Assembly: GCA_029948255.1 (NCBI GenBank)
Contig: JALIZF010000759.1
Span: 1 to 64,000 of the forward strand
Reading direction: 5' to 3'
DNA length: 64,000 nt
DNA from: Telmatactis stephensoni
Lineage: Eukaryota > Cnidaria > Anthozoa > Actiniaria > Isophelliidae
A model generated the notes under the pieces. The model searched no databases. It had not been told where the DNA came from and saw only the letters and a program-made list of their open reading frames with translations. A program made the translations under genes and the position numbers. Every line of letters begins with the position of its first letter. Position 1 is the stretch's first letter. Positions 11,003 through 22,475 of the stretch are shown here, piece by piece.

Positions 11003-12721
11003 TTCTTTATAGTATTTTTTTGTTTTTCTTTGCGATGCTTAAATCGTTGATGCCTAACTGTGATTTTACCTTAAATAGCAACAAAGTCAAAGGCTAAAAA
11101 AAGTTGCAAGAACCATGTAACAGATAATGGAAACAGCGAGTTAACATCAAAACGTAAGTTGGTGAGATCTCTACTTCTTTTTTATAATTAAGCGGGCATG
11201 TAATTTTCTATTACTTATTTTTCTAATTTATTACTAGCCGATCTTTGAAAGCAGTTCTACATCATCGATAATATGATATCATGTTGAAATGTTCTACTAT
11301 AATAACCAGAATTGACAGGGCATGAAACAAGCAAAGCGATGGGAGTCGCCGTTTGAATTTCTTTTTATTTGTCTTGCATTCACACTGATGTCACATAAAG
11401 ACATCAGTGACATGTCATTCCACTGCGCGTGCACAACAATGAGCGCGCGCTCAAACTATATGGAGCAACCTCAAGACCAAATGTGCAGGCAAAATTCGAG
11501 ATTTAAAAACGACTGTTTGCTAAAATATCAGAACTGTGTTTTGATCTACTCCTGAGCGATGTTAACTTCGATGTAAGATATTTTTGGAGTCGAGAAATAA
11601 AAAGAAAAAAACCTTTAGAAAGTTCATTCGCTGATAACTTTGTTAATTTCCGCTGGCCAGTGTACTGCATATTCCCAAAATCGTACAGACAAACAAACTC
11701 ACCCACAAACGCCAGCATGTAAAGCGCCCAGACTCTCTCGGCCAAATCGAGCACAGAAAGGCCGTCGAGATTAGTGTCGCAGCTCGCTACGCTCGCAGCA
11801 ATAACGCGCCCTCTCATTGGCTAATTTTCTATGAAAGATCAATTAATATGGCACGATGATATAGCACTCTGACGTCATTCGAAAGTACGATCCGATTGGC
11901 TGTTTTGTTACCATCATTTGCACTTGCTTGATCGGCCCTATTGACGTTTTCATTGTCGACAACACTACAGCAAATTTAACGTCATCATATGCATGAATAA
12001 TAATGAGTAAAATGTTTGAAAACAACAGGAGGGAATTTTGTTTGCGCGTGCGCGAATTTATGAATCAGTGAGCCATGACTTACATTCTTGCAGAGAGAAA
12101 TGTTCAATGGAAATCTTGGCTTTCTGGGTTTCTCCTTGCATCAGTAGAGAATGACAACTGCGTTCAACCCCCGTTTATTGGATACAGTAAAATAAATGGC
12201 AATTATTTCAACGATAAAATGGAATTTAAATGCGAAGAATCTTTATCGAGTAGAGATTTGAATGGAAACAAAACTATCAAAACTTTCTCGTGTATTCGGT
12301 TCCTGAGATATATCATGGAGATATCAATGCATGTGAAAAGTATCTATTGATATTAGAATAGTTTGGTAAATTTTGGAAGCAATCGATATTTTACAAATAC
12401 ACAAAGTGACACGACAAGCCTGCTTAAATGCTCAATTTGATTAAATGTTTGAACATCAATTGCTCTGAAAGTAGACATCATCTCCACGGGTTAGGCTGGA
12501 TTATTTGAACTAGGTATCCTTATAAATTTCAGATCTGTAATATTTTTTGGTAGGAAAAATGCCCCTGTACGTTTATTTTTGATAAATTTAAAGGGCATAG
12601 AAGCCAACTGAGAAATTATATGTTCTATTTTCAGCACGTTATATCTACTTTGTAGGTATAATTGTTGTTTGTTGTGCTTAAATTAGATAGAATTGCTGTT
12701 CACTTCAACCAAGCTCCCTTG

Positions 12722-13999
12722 TTTAAGCAATCGGAACTATATTTAGAAAGTATTCGCATAATATTGCATTCCCTTTATTTTCTTTCATAAATTACACATA
12801 AATGAGTTGAATCAACAGGTCTCACTTAAAATCTAAATATGATCTCCAAAGTGAACACACTATTATTAAAGCCGATAAAGACTGCAGTTTACAATATTGA
12901 TAAGATTGATGCTATAAAAGATGCCCCTGATATGAAAATTTTGATGTATTGGCAAGTTAATGAGCTTGTACGAAATATAGTCATTTGCTCCAATTCGATA
13001 AATTTCATAAAATCAGCTAAATTGATTTGTGTGTGGCTTCACGCTATCAATGCTACACCTATATACAGAAACATATGCATCGTTTTTGTACAAAAATGTC
13101 AAAATAAGACGAGAACTTAAAATATATGTATATTAGAATCTCACGCCATTTCCGGTTCAAAAAATTATGTTTCGCCTTAATGACAACCTTTGTTCAGTCT
13201 ACTGTTTTCTACAATCACAATGAAGAATATCAGCGGATACAGGCATGCGCATGCAATTTTCCCTCCTGCTCTTGAAAACAAAAAAAGATAAAACAAACAA
13301 CTTATTTAAAAGCAATAGTCCCCTTCACAGTTCCCTGCGCCATCTTGAAAGGTAGCCGTGCCTTTGCATCGAAACGAGACGAACGGTGAGCTTGCAATGA
13401 TAGAGACAACTGGAACAATTATTCACAGGTCTCTATCATTGCAAGCTCACCGTTCGTCTTGCTTCGATGCAAAGGCACGGCTACCTTTCAAGATGGCGCA
13501 GGGAACTGTGAAGGGGACTATTAAAGAATAAAAGTTGAACTGAATACTTTTGCTTCAATAAGATAATACTTTTTCTTCAATGGGATAATGTAATCTATGC
13601 GCCACACATTACGTACGTCGGTTTATACGGAGCGTCATTTGCACCAGGCCAGTTTTCTTCCAAAACACCTGAAACATCATCACAAAATACAGTCAAAAGG
13701 ATTTGTTTCAAACTAAACCCACCAATGTAAAACTCTCTTTTGAGTAAAAACAGTTCAATGTCCTAAACGTTCCAAGTAAGGCAAAACTATTTACTATTAT
13801 TACCACAAAAGTATTTTGCCCTTCGCTATAGCAACAACAACAACAACTTTATTCTTCAATTTCGTATACAACATATCAAAATTACCCAAATGTGATATAT
13901 AATATGCGACTAAAGGCTGTCAGTTTAACAATAGACAGATTATTTATTTTTGCCGTAATTTCATTATTGTATCCAGTTTTAAAATATCAAAAACATGGA
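12722..13999. repeat. 2.67-kb tandem unit, copy 4 (partial)
   Basis: Begins like the other copies and stops matching at about 13999, where the array ends. It has about 127 bp near 13033-13158 that copies 1-3 lack. The same extra block is in the reverse-oriented fragment at 58742-59570, so copy 4 represents the older form. It is interrupted by a hairpin element at 13316-13520. Confidence 0.88.
13316..13520. mobile_element. 205-bp hairpin MITE
   Basis: Two arms of about 92 bp are near-perfect reverse complements (ends TAGTCCCCTTCAC and GTGAAGGGGACTA) around a short loop. Copies 1-3 of the unit have the empty site AGCAATTAAAG, proving insertion; the duplication is at most 2 bp. There is no coding capacity, so it must be moved by an enzyme encoded elsewhere. 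Confidence 0.93.
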
Positions 14000-14220
14000 A
14001 TAATCGATACATCAATAGAAAGCATTTGAGATGTTTGATGATGAGTTTCAAATGAAGACGGAGCTGTTGTGAAGCATCTTTTTTTAGTCAATTTCTAGAC
14101 AGAGCAAAAGTTCGTATTTTTGGTGATTTACTTTAATAGAGATTTTCAAGGAAGCTGGAACTGAAGATAAAATTATGCTGAAACATGACAGTCCATATTA
14201 GAAATAGAGAATAATATAGT

Positions 14221-14344
14221 GGGTGCTGGGAGATATGGAATTTATTTTCGAGTGTTCAATTTGATATCTCATGAGTGAGCGCAGCGAACGAGTCAGATAT
14301 CAAATTTGAACACTCGAAGATAAATTTCATATCTCCAAGCATCC
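14221..14344. repeat. Inverted repeat, about 50-bp arms
   Basis: Left arm GGGTGCTGGGAGATATGG and right arm TCATATCTCCAAGCATCC pair through most of the stretch, and the centre contains GAGTGAGCGCAGCGAACGAG. Looks like a foldback MITE; no ORF. Confidence 0.75.
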
Positions 14345-14357
14345 ATGTATTTTTCTG

Positions 14358-14526
14358 TTTATTACATAAACTATAGTGTTTGCAAGGATTTCTGCCACTG
14401 AATACAAAAATTTCGATTGGTTGATATTTCCACATGTGAAAAATATTCGTATTTTTACATGTGCTGAGATACGACGACATTTCTCAGTGGTAGAAATCCT
14501 TGTAAAACATAGTTATATATAATAAA
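14358..14526. repeat. Inverted repeat, about 44-bp arms
   Basis: Arms contain CAAGGATTTCTGCCACTGA and its near-exact complement at 14484-14502. An inner palindrome around TTTTTACATGT adds a second hairpin. Adjacent to the preceding foldback; the two may be one composite element. Confidence 0.75.
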
Positions 14527-14810
14527 TTAAATTACATAAATACGTTTCTTAACTTTTCCCACTTATCTCATTTACAGTATTATCAAAACTAATATAATAT
14601 CCCATAGTTACGACTCAATAAGCGAAATTCTGAGACATAAGTTACAAAAAAATGCGAAAATGCCGATTATTTTTCACACACACATTGCACGAAATTCTAC
14701 GAAGCTCTCGTTGTTATGAAACGTGGGTCAGTCACAACAGAGCTAGGCTCCAGTCTAGGGTAAATGCCCAAAGATCGAATTGGAAAGATATATAATTAGT
14801 GATATTGAAT

Positions 14811-15079
14811 ATACACTCGATTGCAGAAAGGTTGTAGTCTACATTTACACAAATATCTAATTTATTCAGTATATTTAATAAAATGTAATTTATACGCAAT
14901 CACAACACCCAAAATATAGTTCTTGAATATTTGCTAGAGTTTAGAAAGACTAAAATATATTTTGTCAATCATTGCATGCAAGCAATGTCGATTTAAGAAG
15001 TATTTTGGGTTTTGCATCTCATTAGATATTTGTATATTTCTGCTTTTGCAAACAACAACCTTTCTGCAATCGAGTGTAT
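14811..15079. mobile_element. 269-bp MITE
   Basis: Terminal inverted repeats ATACACTCGATTGCAGAAAG at 14811 and its complement ending at 15079, about 25 bp before mismatches begin. The interior is AT-rich and non-coding. The 430 bp that follow (15080-15512) are AT-rich with no feature I can support. Confidence 0.75.
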
Positions 15080-15512
15080 GTTGATTGATATATAGGTAAT
15101 CTTTAGAGTGAATAATGATAGAAGGAAATCAAAATAGATCAAATTGATAATATTGTATAAAAGTAATAAATTGATAGAATAAATAACATTATATAATTAC
15201 TTAGTGATATTGTTATATCTAGATAATTTATATTGATATATGAATAATTTACAATAAATAATAATAGAAAATAGAAAAATTAATAATAAATTGTCATTGG
15301 TTATGTCGTCACTGAATAAGCAAAGAGTATTTTGGTATAAATCATAGTTAACTTCTTAACTTTGAGTTGCATATGACTTAAAGAAATTATCACATATTGA
15401 ATCCTTAAACTTAGATTTGTTCAATTTTTTATCAGATTCACTGATTTCATTCCAAATTTTGACTCATGCTCCAATGAATACTAGAAAAAAGCGTGACCCA
15501 AATTTCCCATGG

Positions 15513-16275
15513 TTAAGGTCACTCCCTATAGTTTTCTTCAGGCGCACCAATGGACTTGGTTTTTATACCAAAAGTTTTAAATAGTGTTAGAATTAAATCG
15601 ATCAACGTTTTTAACGATCAACGAATATCTCGAAAAATGGTTAGTTGAATGAGCTGCTGCAATGTTGACTTGTATATAACAAGTAATGCCCTATTAAAAC
15701 GCCAAGCAAAATTATTCCTGCGCTTTTGAGATTTTCAAAAATAACTTCTGATGTACAAGTCGCGGAGAAAATGGCTCACAAGAGACATAGAAAGAAAAAA
15801 ATATATCTTGACATCGATGAAGAGTTGAAAGTCGGCTTTTTTACCTAAGGTAAGTGTATATTTTAGCAATATTTCCACAGTGTTCTCGTTGTGTTTTGCG
15901 TACTTCAAGAATTTTTTACGCCGTCGTTATGTCCAACAATAGAAATACAGCATGTGTGGAAACATTTGTGATTTAAAGAAAATCAAACAGATTAAATCCC
16001 CTAAAATCACTTTGTAATGTTGTGCAATTATATGAATTTTCTATGCCGTTTACCGCTTATCTGAAGCTGATCAAGTTTTCGAGATATTAGAGGAAAACCA
16101 TTTTTGACGATGTTCAATTTACGTTTATTGATTTAATTCTAACACCATTTGAAACTTCAATCTTATCCTCATATTTGGTATAAAAACCAAGTCCATTGGT
16201 ACGCATTAAGTTGTCCATTGCCCCAAATGAAAATGTGCGGTGTGGTCTGAAGAAAACTATGGGGAGTCACCTTAA
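15513..16275. mobile_element. TTAA-flanked TIR element, 763 bp
   Basis: Left end TTAAGGTCACTCCCTATAG and right end CTATGGGGAGTCACCTTAA are reverse complements with a few changes, and the arms run on for about 100 bp (including GGACTTGGTTTTTATACCA and its complement). The TTAA at both ends may be the target duplication (piggyBac-like) or contain a TA duplication. Inside, an ATG at 15771 opens a 25-codon frame ending at TAA 15846, with GTAAGTG directly after at 15850, which looks like a captured 5' exon and splice donor. There is no transposase. Confidence 0.8.
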
Positions 16276-16281
16276 ACTCGC

Positions 16282-17786
16282 ATGTGTCTAAGCTCATCAG
16301 TACCAAAGATTTTCAACTACGAAAAGCCAAGAGGATTGGATGAGGATTGTTCTATTTACAAGAACACCAGAAATCAAGTAACATCTGCGATTAGATCTGC
16401 AAAAGCCTCTTATAATCGTAATTTGATCCAAGAAAACCTGGACAACCCTTGTAAATCAAATTCTATCAACCAGATCAAAGTAGACAGTCGAGTTTATACT
16501 GACAAGCGAGACATATCAAACATGTTTTGCTAATATTTTTCATCAGTCACGTCAAGGATCGCAAATAGAATAAGACAGTGCACTCTACCCAGCCAGACTA
16601 AACAAAGATTTCATTTAACATCTTTTGCCAATGGCTTTGTTGTTCAGCATCTAATGCAATTGAAAATATCTAAAGCCACAGGGTTGGATTGTATTCCTGC
16701 AAGATTACTCAAGGACGGTGCCATCAATGTTAGTGCTCCCTTGACTTATATCATCAATCTGTCTATCTCAACACAGCTAATCCCGCAAGTAACACGCAAA
16801 AATAGCTCCTTTGTATAAGGACGGCAGTAAGGAGGATATGGACAACTACCGTCCAATCTCTGTTCATTCTGTTACATCCAAAATTCTTGAAAAAGGAATT
16901 CAACAACAACTGGTTGATTTTCTTGAAGAAAACAAGCTATTCTCCAACTACCAGTGTGGCTTTCGAAGAAAGTACTCAACTCAATTAGCTGTTACTTATT
17001 TAACAGATTCGATTAAAGAATATTGACAAAAGTTTGATCACAGGAGCCCTGTTCATTGACTTTCGAAAAGCCTTTGACACAATAGATCATGTCGAATTGC
17101 TGAAGAAGCTGGATCTATTTGGAATTTGTGACGAGGAACATCGATGGATGAAAGATTGCTTATCAGAACGCCAACAAATCTGTATCTTTAAGTGAGATTT
17201 TCTTTCAGACCCTCAACCTGTCCTCTCTGGTGCATGTACCGCTCATTGTTAGGCCCGCTGTGGTTTCCACTCTATGTAAATGATCTACCAGGCTGTCTTC
17301 AGAATGCTAATGCCTTGATGTACGCAGATGACACTGTGATTTTCTTTGGTAGTTCTAATTATACAGAAGTGATCGCGATCCTAAATGCTGAGTTATCTTG
17401 TCTGGCTTACTGGTCGTCTCTTAATGAGCTATACATCCACCCTAAGAAAACAGAGTACATTATGTTTGGAACTGTACAGAAACTTAGTCGCGTTGTGATC
17501 CAGATGCCAGCAGTGATGTTTGTCTTGGAACAGAACCCGTTTACAAATACCTGGGAGTGACGAACATTTGACTTTTAAAGAACATATCACTAAGCTATTT
17601 AACAAAGTATCTAGCCAGCTAAGCTTAATATCTCGTATAAGAAACAACCTTACTATTCAAGCTACTGAAAGAATTTATAAAGTCATGATATTACCTAAAT
17701 TAGATTATTGCAATATTGTTTGGAATTCCAATTTAGCTGCAACTAGCCTTCACAAATTAGAACGTTATGGTTATGGTTTCTCGTGA
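16282..17786 (+). pseudogene. Decayed LINE reverse transcriptase (CR1/L2/Rex1-type)
   Basis: Several frames together cover an RT. Motifs in order: an upstream linker region (16282-16530), NYRPIS near 16845, the FRKAFDT block near 17065, YADD near 17320, and the thumb region to about 17786. At least three frameshifts and a stop separate them, so it is dead. The YADD core and the DNYRPISVHS-type spacing fit the CR1/L2/Rex1 group, unlike the RLE elements at 25-42 kb. The clade is a guess from motif style. Confidence 0.85.
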
Positions 17787-18138
17787 AATAAAGAATTAAT
17801 GCATTCGTGAATGCACTCACTTGAGAATTAAATCTTAATTTTAAAACAATCTGTCAACATTTTATCGCTATTCAAAGTCATTTGAATATGATAATATGTT
17901 CCCTGGGGAATGGATATAAAAGGAGAGCATTCTTCATAGTTAATGCAGTTCATTGGAGTAGCGACGAAGAACGGTTGGCGACCCACCCACCCTGCCAAGT
18001 AGTGAGTCGGTTTCGAGTCAGCACCACAGCCCATGTTGGCACTTCGCCTTCCGGCTTGGCTGGTTCCAGGCCAGAGCGATTCTCCATACCTCATTACCAT
18101 ATCATGAATGACATTACCCAGGGAAGAATATTATACTT
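17787..18138. other. No gene recognised
   Basis: Mixed-composition stretch with a C-rich block near 17980-18060. It contains frames on both strands, but none resembles a family I know. Confidence 0.5.
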
Positions 18139-18703
18139 TATTATATTCACAACTAATGGATATGAGCAAACGCTATCAGCTCATATCCCTCGAGTAGAGA
18201 AAAACAAAATGGCGGCCGCCTTGTCATTGAACTCAGTGAAGACAAAAACTGGTTATACTCAGAAACTAAACACCAAAAAGACTAAAGAAGACACTGTATG
18301 AAATTATTGATGGTAAGAAATCAAATATTTATTGGTAAAATTATTTACTGATCGGAAAGCTTTTGTTTTTTGCTGGGTTGTTTACGATCGCGAATTTCGG
18401 CAGCTTTTTTAGACTTTTCTTCACGGACATTTTTGTTTTTGTTAAAGAATGACTGTACAAGCTCAAACAAATTTGACAAATACATAAATGTGAAATCAAT
18501 AGGAGAGTTTTTAAAGCTACTTTCAATTCAAAAAAGAGTCTTTTGAAACGGTTTTTGTGCCTGACAGATTAACTGCAAAATGTTCTGAGAACTCAAACAA
18601 GCAACAAAGTCAAGTCAATTCGTACCGCCAATATTTTTTCCTTTATTGAGTTTGAAAATAAATATAATTTTTCCCTCAAAATCCATTAGTTGTGAATATA
18701 ATA
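18139..18703. mobile_element. Possible TIR element with 22-bp ends
   Basis: TATTATATTCACAACTAATG at 18139 and its exact complement ending at 18703 form a perfect 22-bp inverted pair. A small hairpin (TATGAGC...GCTCATA) lies at 18161-18185. An ATG with good context at 18209 opens a 30-codon frame ending at 18301, with no recognised product. The extent is inferred from the arms only. Confidence 0.55.
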
Positions 18704-18704
18704 A

Positions 18705-18772
18705 AACAATTACTCCACTCAATCTCGTCGTACATGGGCTCATGTACGACTCGATTTCGTGGAATAATTGTT
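18705..18772. repeat. 68-bp palindrome
   Basis: AACAATTACTCCAC...GTGGAATAATTGTT with a GTACATGGGCTCATGTAC core forms a long hairpin with few mismatches. It abuts the right arm of the preceding inverted pair. Confidence 0.75.
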
Positions 18773-18973
18773 AAATATTTATGTGCAGTACAAAGATTAT
18801 GACGAACGCATAAATTATAAGGCTCGTACAAACATATCTCTCGACCAATGATAGCGCGCGTACTATATTAATCATTCTATAAAAGAAAATAGCACATTAT
18901 TTCAGACAGTAACAAGGGCTTGGTGGTTTTTAATTTAGTTATCTTAATTTAATCGCAAGTGCATTTTTTACAG

Positions 18974-19227
18974 GTCCAAACGCCCGTGCTCCGTGGACAC
19001 AAGATCAAAAGGCAGCAGTATTTAAACAGCTCGACTCTTTCATTAGACAAGGCAAATATCCAGGCAAATTAGACTGCGAGAATTGTATTTTGAGAGCAAA
19101 TGGTGCACTAGATGGAAGAAATTGGCAAAGTATTAATTACTTTGTGAAGAATCAGATTCATAAAAGAAACAGTTTTCTTTACCCGCGTGTCGTTTTGGAT
19201 AAGATTACTTTCCCTTTAACAAAATAA
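18974..19227 (+). CDS. Orphan terminal exon, Myb/SANT-like C-terminal domain (partial gene)
   Basis: Preceded by a pyrimidine-rich tract and ACAG at 18970-18973, a good splice acceptor. The exon would be entered in phase 1, read from CCA at 18976 and end at TAA 19225-19227, about 83 codons. It includes APWT at its start, GKYPGKLDCENC in the middle and RNWQSINYFVKNQI near the end. This W/PGK-C-x2-C/W spacing resembles a domain at the C-terminus of uncharacterised proteins in cnidarians and fishes, probably DNA-binding. No matching upstream exon is visible; the small frame at 18209 does not splice in phase. It may be a real last exon, a gene fragment or a pseudogene. Confidence 0.5.
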
Positions 19228-19340
19228 AGATATATTGACAGCATAGAGCAATCCCATGACTTAATGGGAAAGACTTTTGTTTGTTTCTGCATAGACTTTG
19301 TGTAGAGCCCAAGTTATGTTCTGAGAGGGTCAAGACTAAA

Positions 19341-20168
19341 TGCAAGAGAAATGGGTGTTACTAAAACGAGTAACGGAGTAACGAGTAAACCGAGTAGCCA
19401 GAAAACGAGTAAATGAAATTCAAAACATTTAAAAATGAATATTAACCACACAAAATATATATTTTTGTTGATATTAGTTAAGTTGTATTTCTTCGTCACA
19501 ATTCTTTATGGAGAAAACAAACATTAGAAAAGTACCTTGCCTTGTGTCGAAAAAAAAAACAACAACTGAAAACTAATGAGAAAAGTAAAATGAAGAACGA
19601 TTGATTCTAGCCGATTTGTGTTAGCTCTGTGCAAGTCAGAAGAAAAACTAAAAGAAAACACTAAATTGGTCGAAACTTTGATTAAAATTTTATCTATCTT
19701 TAGTTTTGCTGATTAGCTATGTGAGAATGGCCGCGCCGAGACCCATTGCTGGACGTTTTTCATCCAAAGGTTCTAAATGTTAATATTTTTTCGTTTTCTT
19801 TCTATTAAATAAGATATTGATATTTGAAAAGGTTATTTGCATTGACAAGCTATGTGAAATGTAGTTTGTTTGTTTGTTTGTTTTAACGGAAAAAGTGGAG
19901 CAATCAGATATAAATATTTTGGTAGAGATGCCTTGTCTTTCGTCATCTTGAAAACCCGTGTTTATTTCTATCCTCTCTTACAAACACGGCGCCAATCATT
20001 TGTATAATAGTTATTTTATGATTTCAGTTATTTTAGTAAAAAAATAGTCTAGAAATTAGTGTAATGAGGTGGATATTCATTGTCAAATGTTTTGAATTTT
20101 TACTAGGTTTACTCGTTTTCTGGTTACTCGGTTTACTCGTTACTCAGTTACTCGTTTTAGTAACACCC
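19341..20168. mobile_element. TIR element with CGAGTAAC-rich ends
   Basis: The left arm from GGGTGTTACTAAAACGAG (19353) and the right arm ending CGTTTTAGTAACACCC (20167) are about 80-bp inverted repeats built from iterations of CGAGTAAC or CGAGTAAA. The 10-bp word CAAGACTAAA occurs at 19331-19340 and again at 20169-20178 and may be a target duplication; the element would then carry 12 extra bases at its left edge. The 0.65-kb interior has no transposase frame. Confidence 0.75.
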
Positions 20169-20380
20169 CAAGACTAAAAAAAACAAAAATCGTTTACTAG
20201 AATAAATTTTCATTAGATTTTGTTAGCAAATGTTTGTTATACCGCATATAACTAGATTATGCAATAGCAATAAAAAAGGATAGTGGTTAGATATGTTGTG
20301 TTATCCATAATATACGATGTCAATGGCAAATGTGACGTGTTTGTTTCTTTTTACCGGGTCGGTCGGTCACGGACACGGTC

Positions 20381-22213
20381 TAAATTCACCGATTGACCCC
20401 TAACGTGCACGTGGTATTTTACGTCATCAAAATGTAAACAAACGCTCAAAGTTCGGACATGGATTGAAAGCTTCGTACAGTATTTTAGGATATGGCCGCT
20501 ACAAAAATATGATTTTAAAAGCATTTTCGCTTCCCTCATCGATGGAAAAGGACTAAAGACGAAGAAATGATTGTTTTTTAACATTTTCCTGACGCAACAA
20601 GGCAAAACACCGCCCAGAACAAAGGATTTAACCATCACGTCTAATCGGGGAGCCATTTCAAATTTACTAAAGACAGCTACATTTGTAGCCTACATTTCGT
20701 CTAAAAAATGGCCAACAAAACAAAACTCTTACACGCTATTAATGCTATACCTGCAAAGAAAAAGTATAAGCGAAATCGTACTAGTGAGCTTATTCATCGA
20801 CAAAGAATGGATTACTTACTTGTCTGCAAATGAAGATTTTTACCATACATTTCGTCAGGGTAAAAGGGCCCCATAAAAAGCCACAACCCTTATCCTGTTC
20901 TATAGCTAGTAAAGAAAAGGTACGTAAAAGAAAGTGAAATTGTATGGGAGATTTTATGGAATTTTTTTGACGTCACATACTCGCACGAGCTCAGTTTGCT
21001 GGCCGTCAAACTTTGTAAGGAAAGCTGTGGATAGACTATTTTAGTATCTTTTCGTGAAACAACACGATAAAACCGAAAGAATGCATCAAACGTTATTTCT
21101 GTTTTCCTTGAAAAGAAACAAAGATAATCGCTATGATAAAGTAGGTGAAACTAACACATTGGACATATATAGTCATGTTTTTTAGTCAAAACAAGTAAAT
21201 TTGGGCGAAGCAAATCAAATATGGCGATCTCTTTTCGCTCGGCACTCAATCTTCCATACACTTTTGTTCTCCATTTAACTGAATATCTTAGATATGATAA
21301 ATGAAAGTACCTTGAATGAAGTGTTTTTTTAGTGGAAAAGAAGAGCTAACTTTCTTTGAAATCTATCTATCTAGGAGTTTTGACGTCTTTTAGCAGCGCT
21401 TCGATGGCAAAGTCCTTCGTAAAACCGTTCTCGGCGATGAAGATGAAAAGTTTTTCTCAACTCTCACGGAGAGTCCTGACTTCTCTGGTTTTGTCCATAA
21501 AATAAGGTTACTTTTTGTTTCGTAAAAAACATAGAACCGACCTCATAGAAGATTTTGTGGCTTATATTTTTGAAAGAAAACTCCTAACTTTACAAATACA
21601 AACATCTAACATCTACGATGAAAAGGCGGTCGATCAACTGTCTCCAATCCTACAACTCTCCAAGGCTTGATCGGTTCACAGGGAAAGATGATCTGAGGAG
21701 TTGAAGGTCACAGCAACTCTTCCATCTCTCGGTAGATTAGTCAGTCAATGAGATGATTTCATGGGAATTCAGTCAAGGTCAAAGGATCTCAACGACCTAT
21801 AATATTTCGTCGCGCTTCCTAGTACAGAAATTCGCCTACCTTTTTCTTTACTAGCTATAGCATTAATCAGTCAGGGTTTTGAGTTGTTAATTCTTTTTCC
21901 CCGAAGAAATGTAGCTTTCTTTTGTCTCCTCGATGGCTTCACTATAAGACGGAAAGCGACGGTTAAATCCTTTGTTCTGGGCGGTGTTTTGCCTTGTTGC
22001 GTCAGGAAAATGTTAAAAAGACAATCATTTCTTCGTCTTTAGTCCTTTTCTACGATGAGCGAAGCGAGAATGCTTTTAAAATCATATTTTTGTAGCGGCC
22101 ATATCCTAAAATACTGTACGAAGCTTTCAATCGATGTCCGAACTTTGACTGTTTGTCTACATTTTGATGACGTAAAATACCACGTGCACGTTAGGGGTCA
22201 ATCGGTGAATTTA
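20381..22213. mobile_element. 1.83-kb foldback element with long inverted arms
   Basis: Arms of about 280 bp (TAAATTCACCGATTGACCCC inward, and its complement ending at 22213) are clearly homologous, with weaker pairing continuing inward to CTATAGCTAGTAAAGAAAA near 20900 and its complement near 21860. Frames at 20351-20656 and 20571-20876 merely read through an arm. The roughly 0.9-kb centre shows no transposase, so this is a non-autonomous foldback or MULE-like element. Confidence 0.8.
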
Positions 22214-22475
22214 CCTTGTATATGTATCGTGTAGAGGTTTCGAGTCTTGCGCTGCCAAATGAGACACAGGAGCCCCACAATGCGAAGAACAGAATGTCAT
22301 GCAGGTCACAAGTTTTCAAGGATGAATTCAAGATGGCGCTTAACATAGAGAAGTGCAATGGAAAGACGGTAGACTAAGGAGTAGTGAAAGTCATTTTCGA
22401 ATCGAGTCAACTTACCGCGAACACAAAGCACAAACGAAATTCAAGTGACTCAACTAACTATCTAGTTAATTATAA

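Larger units (their letters stand above)
5504..12721. repeat. 2.67-kb tandem unit, copy 3, split by an LTR retrotransposon
   Basis: Third copy, consisting of 5504-6459 and 11003-12721. Removing the inserted element and one copy of the 5-bp duplication restores a unit of about the same length as copy 2. It shares the copy-2 deletion. The insertion site lies in the sequence ACTATTCTTTATAG, which is intact in copies 1 and 2. Confidence 0.9.

Noticed and set aside
20351..20876. Frames of 101 aa on both strands
   Set aside because: They read across the arm of the foldback element, and the mirror copy at 22 kb does not keep them open.
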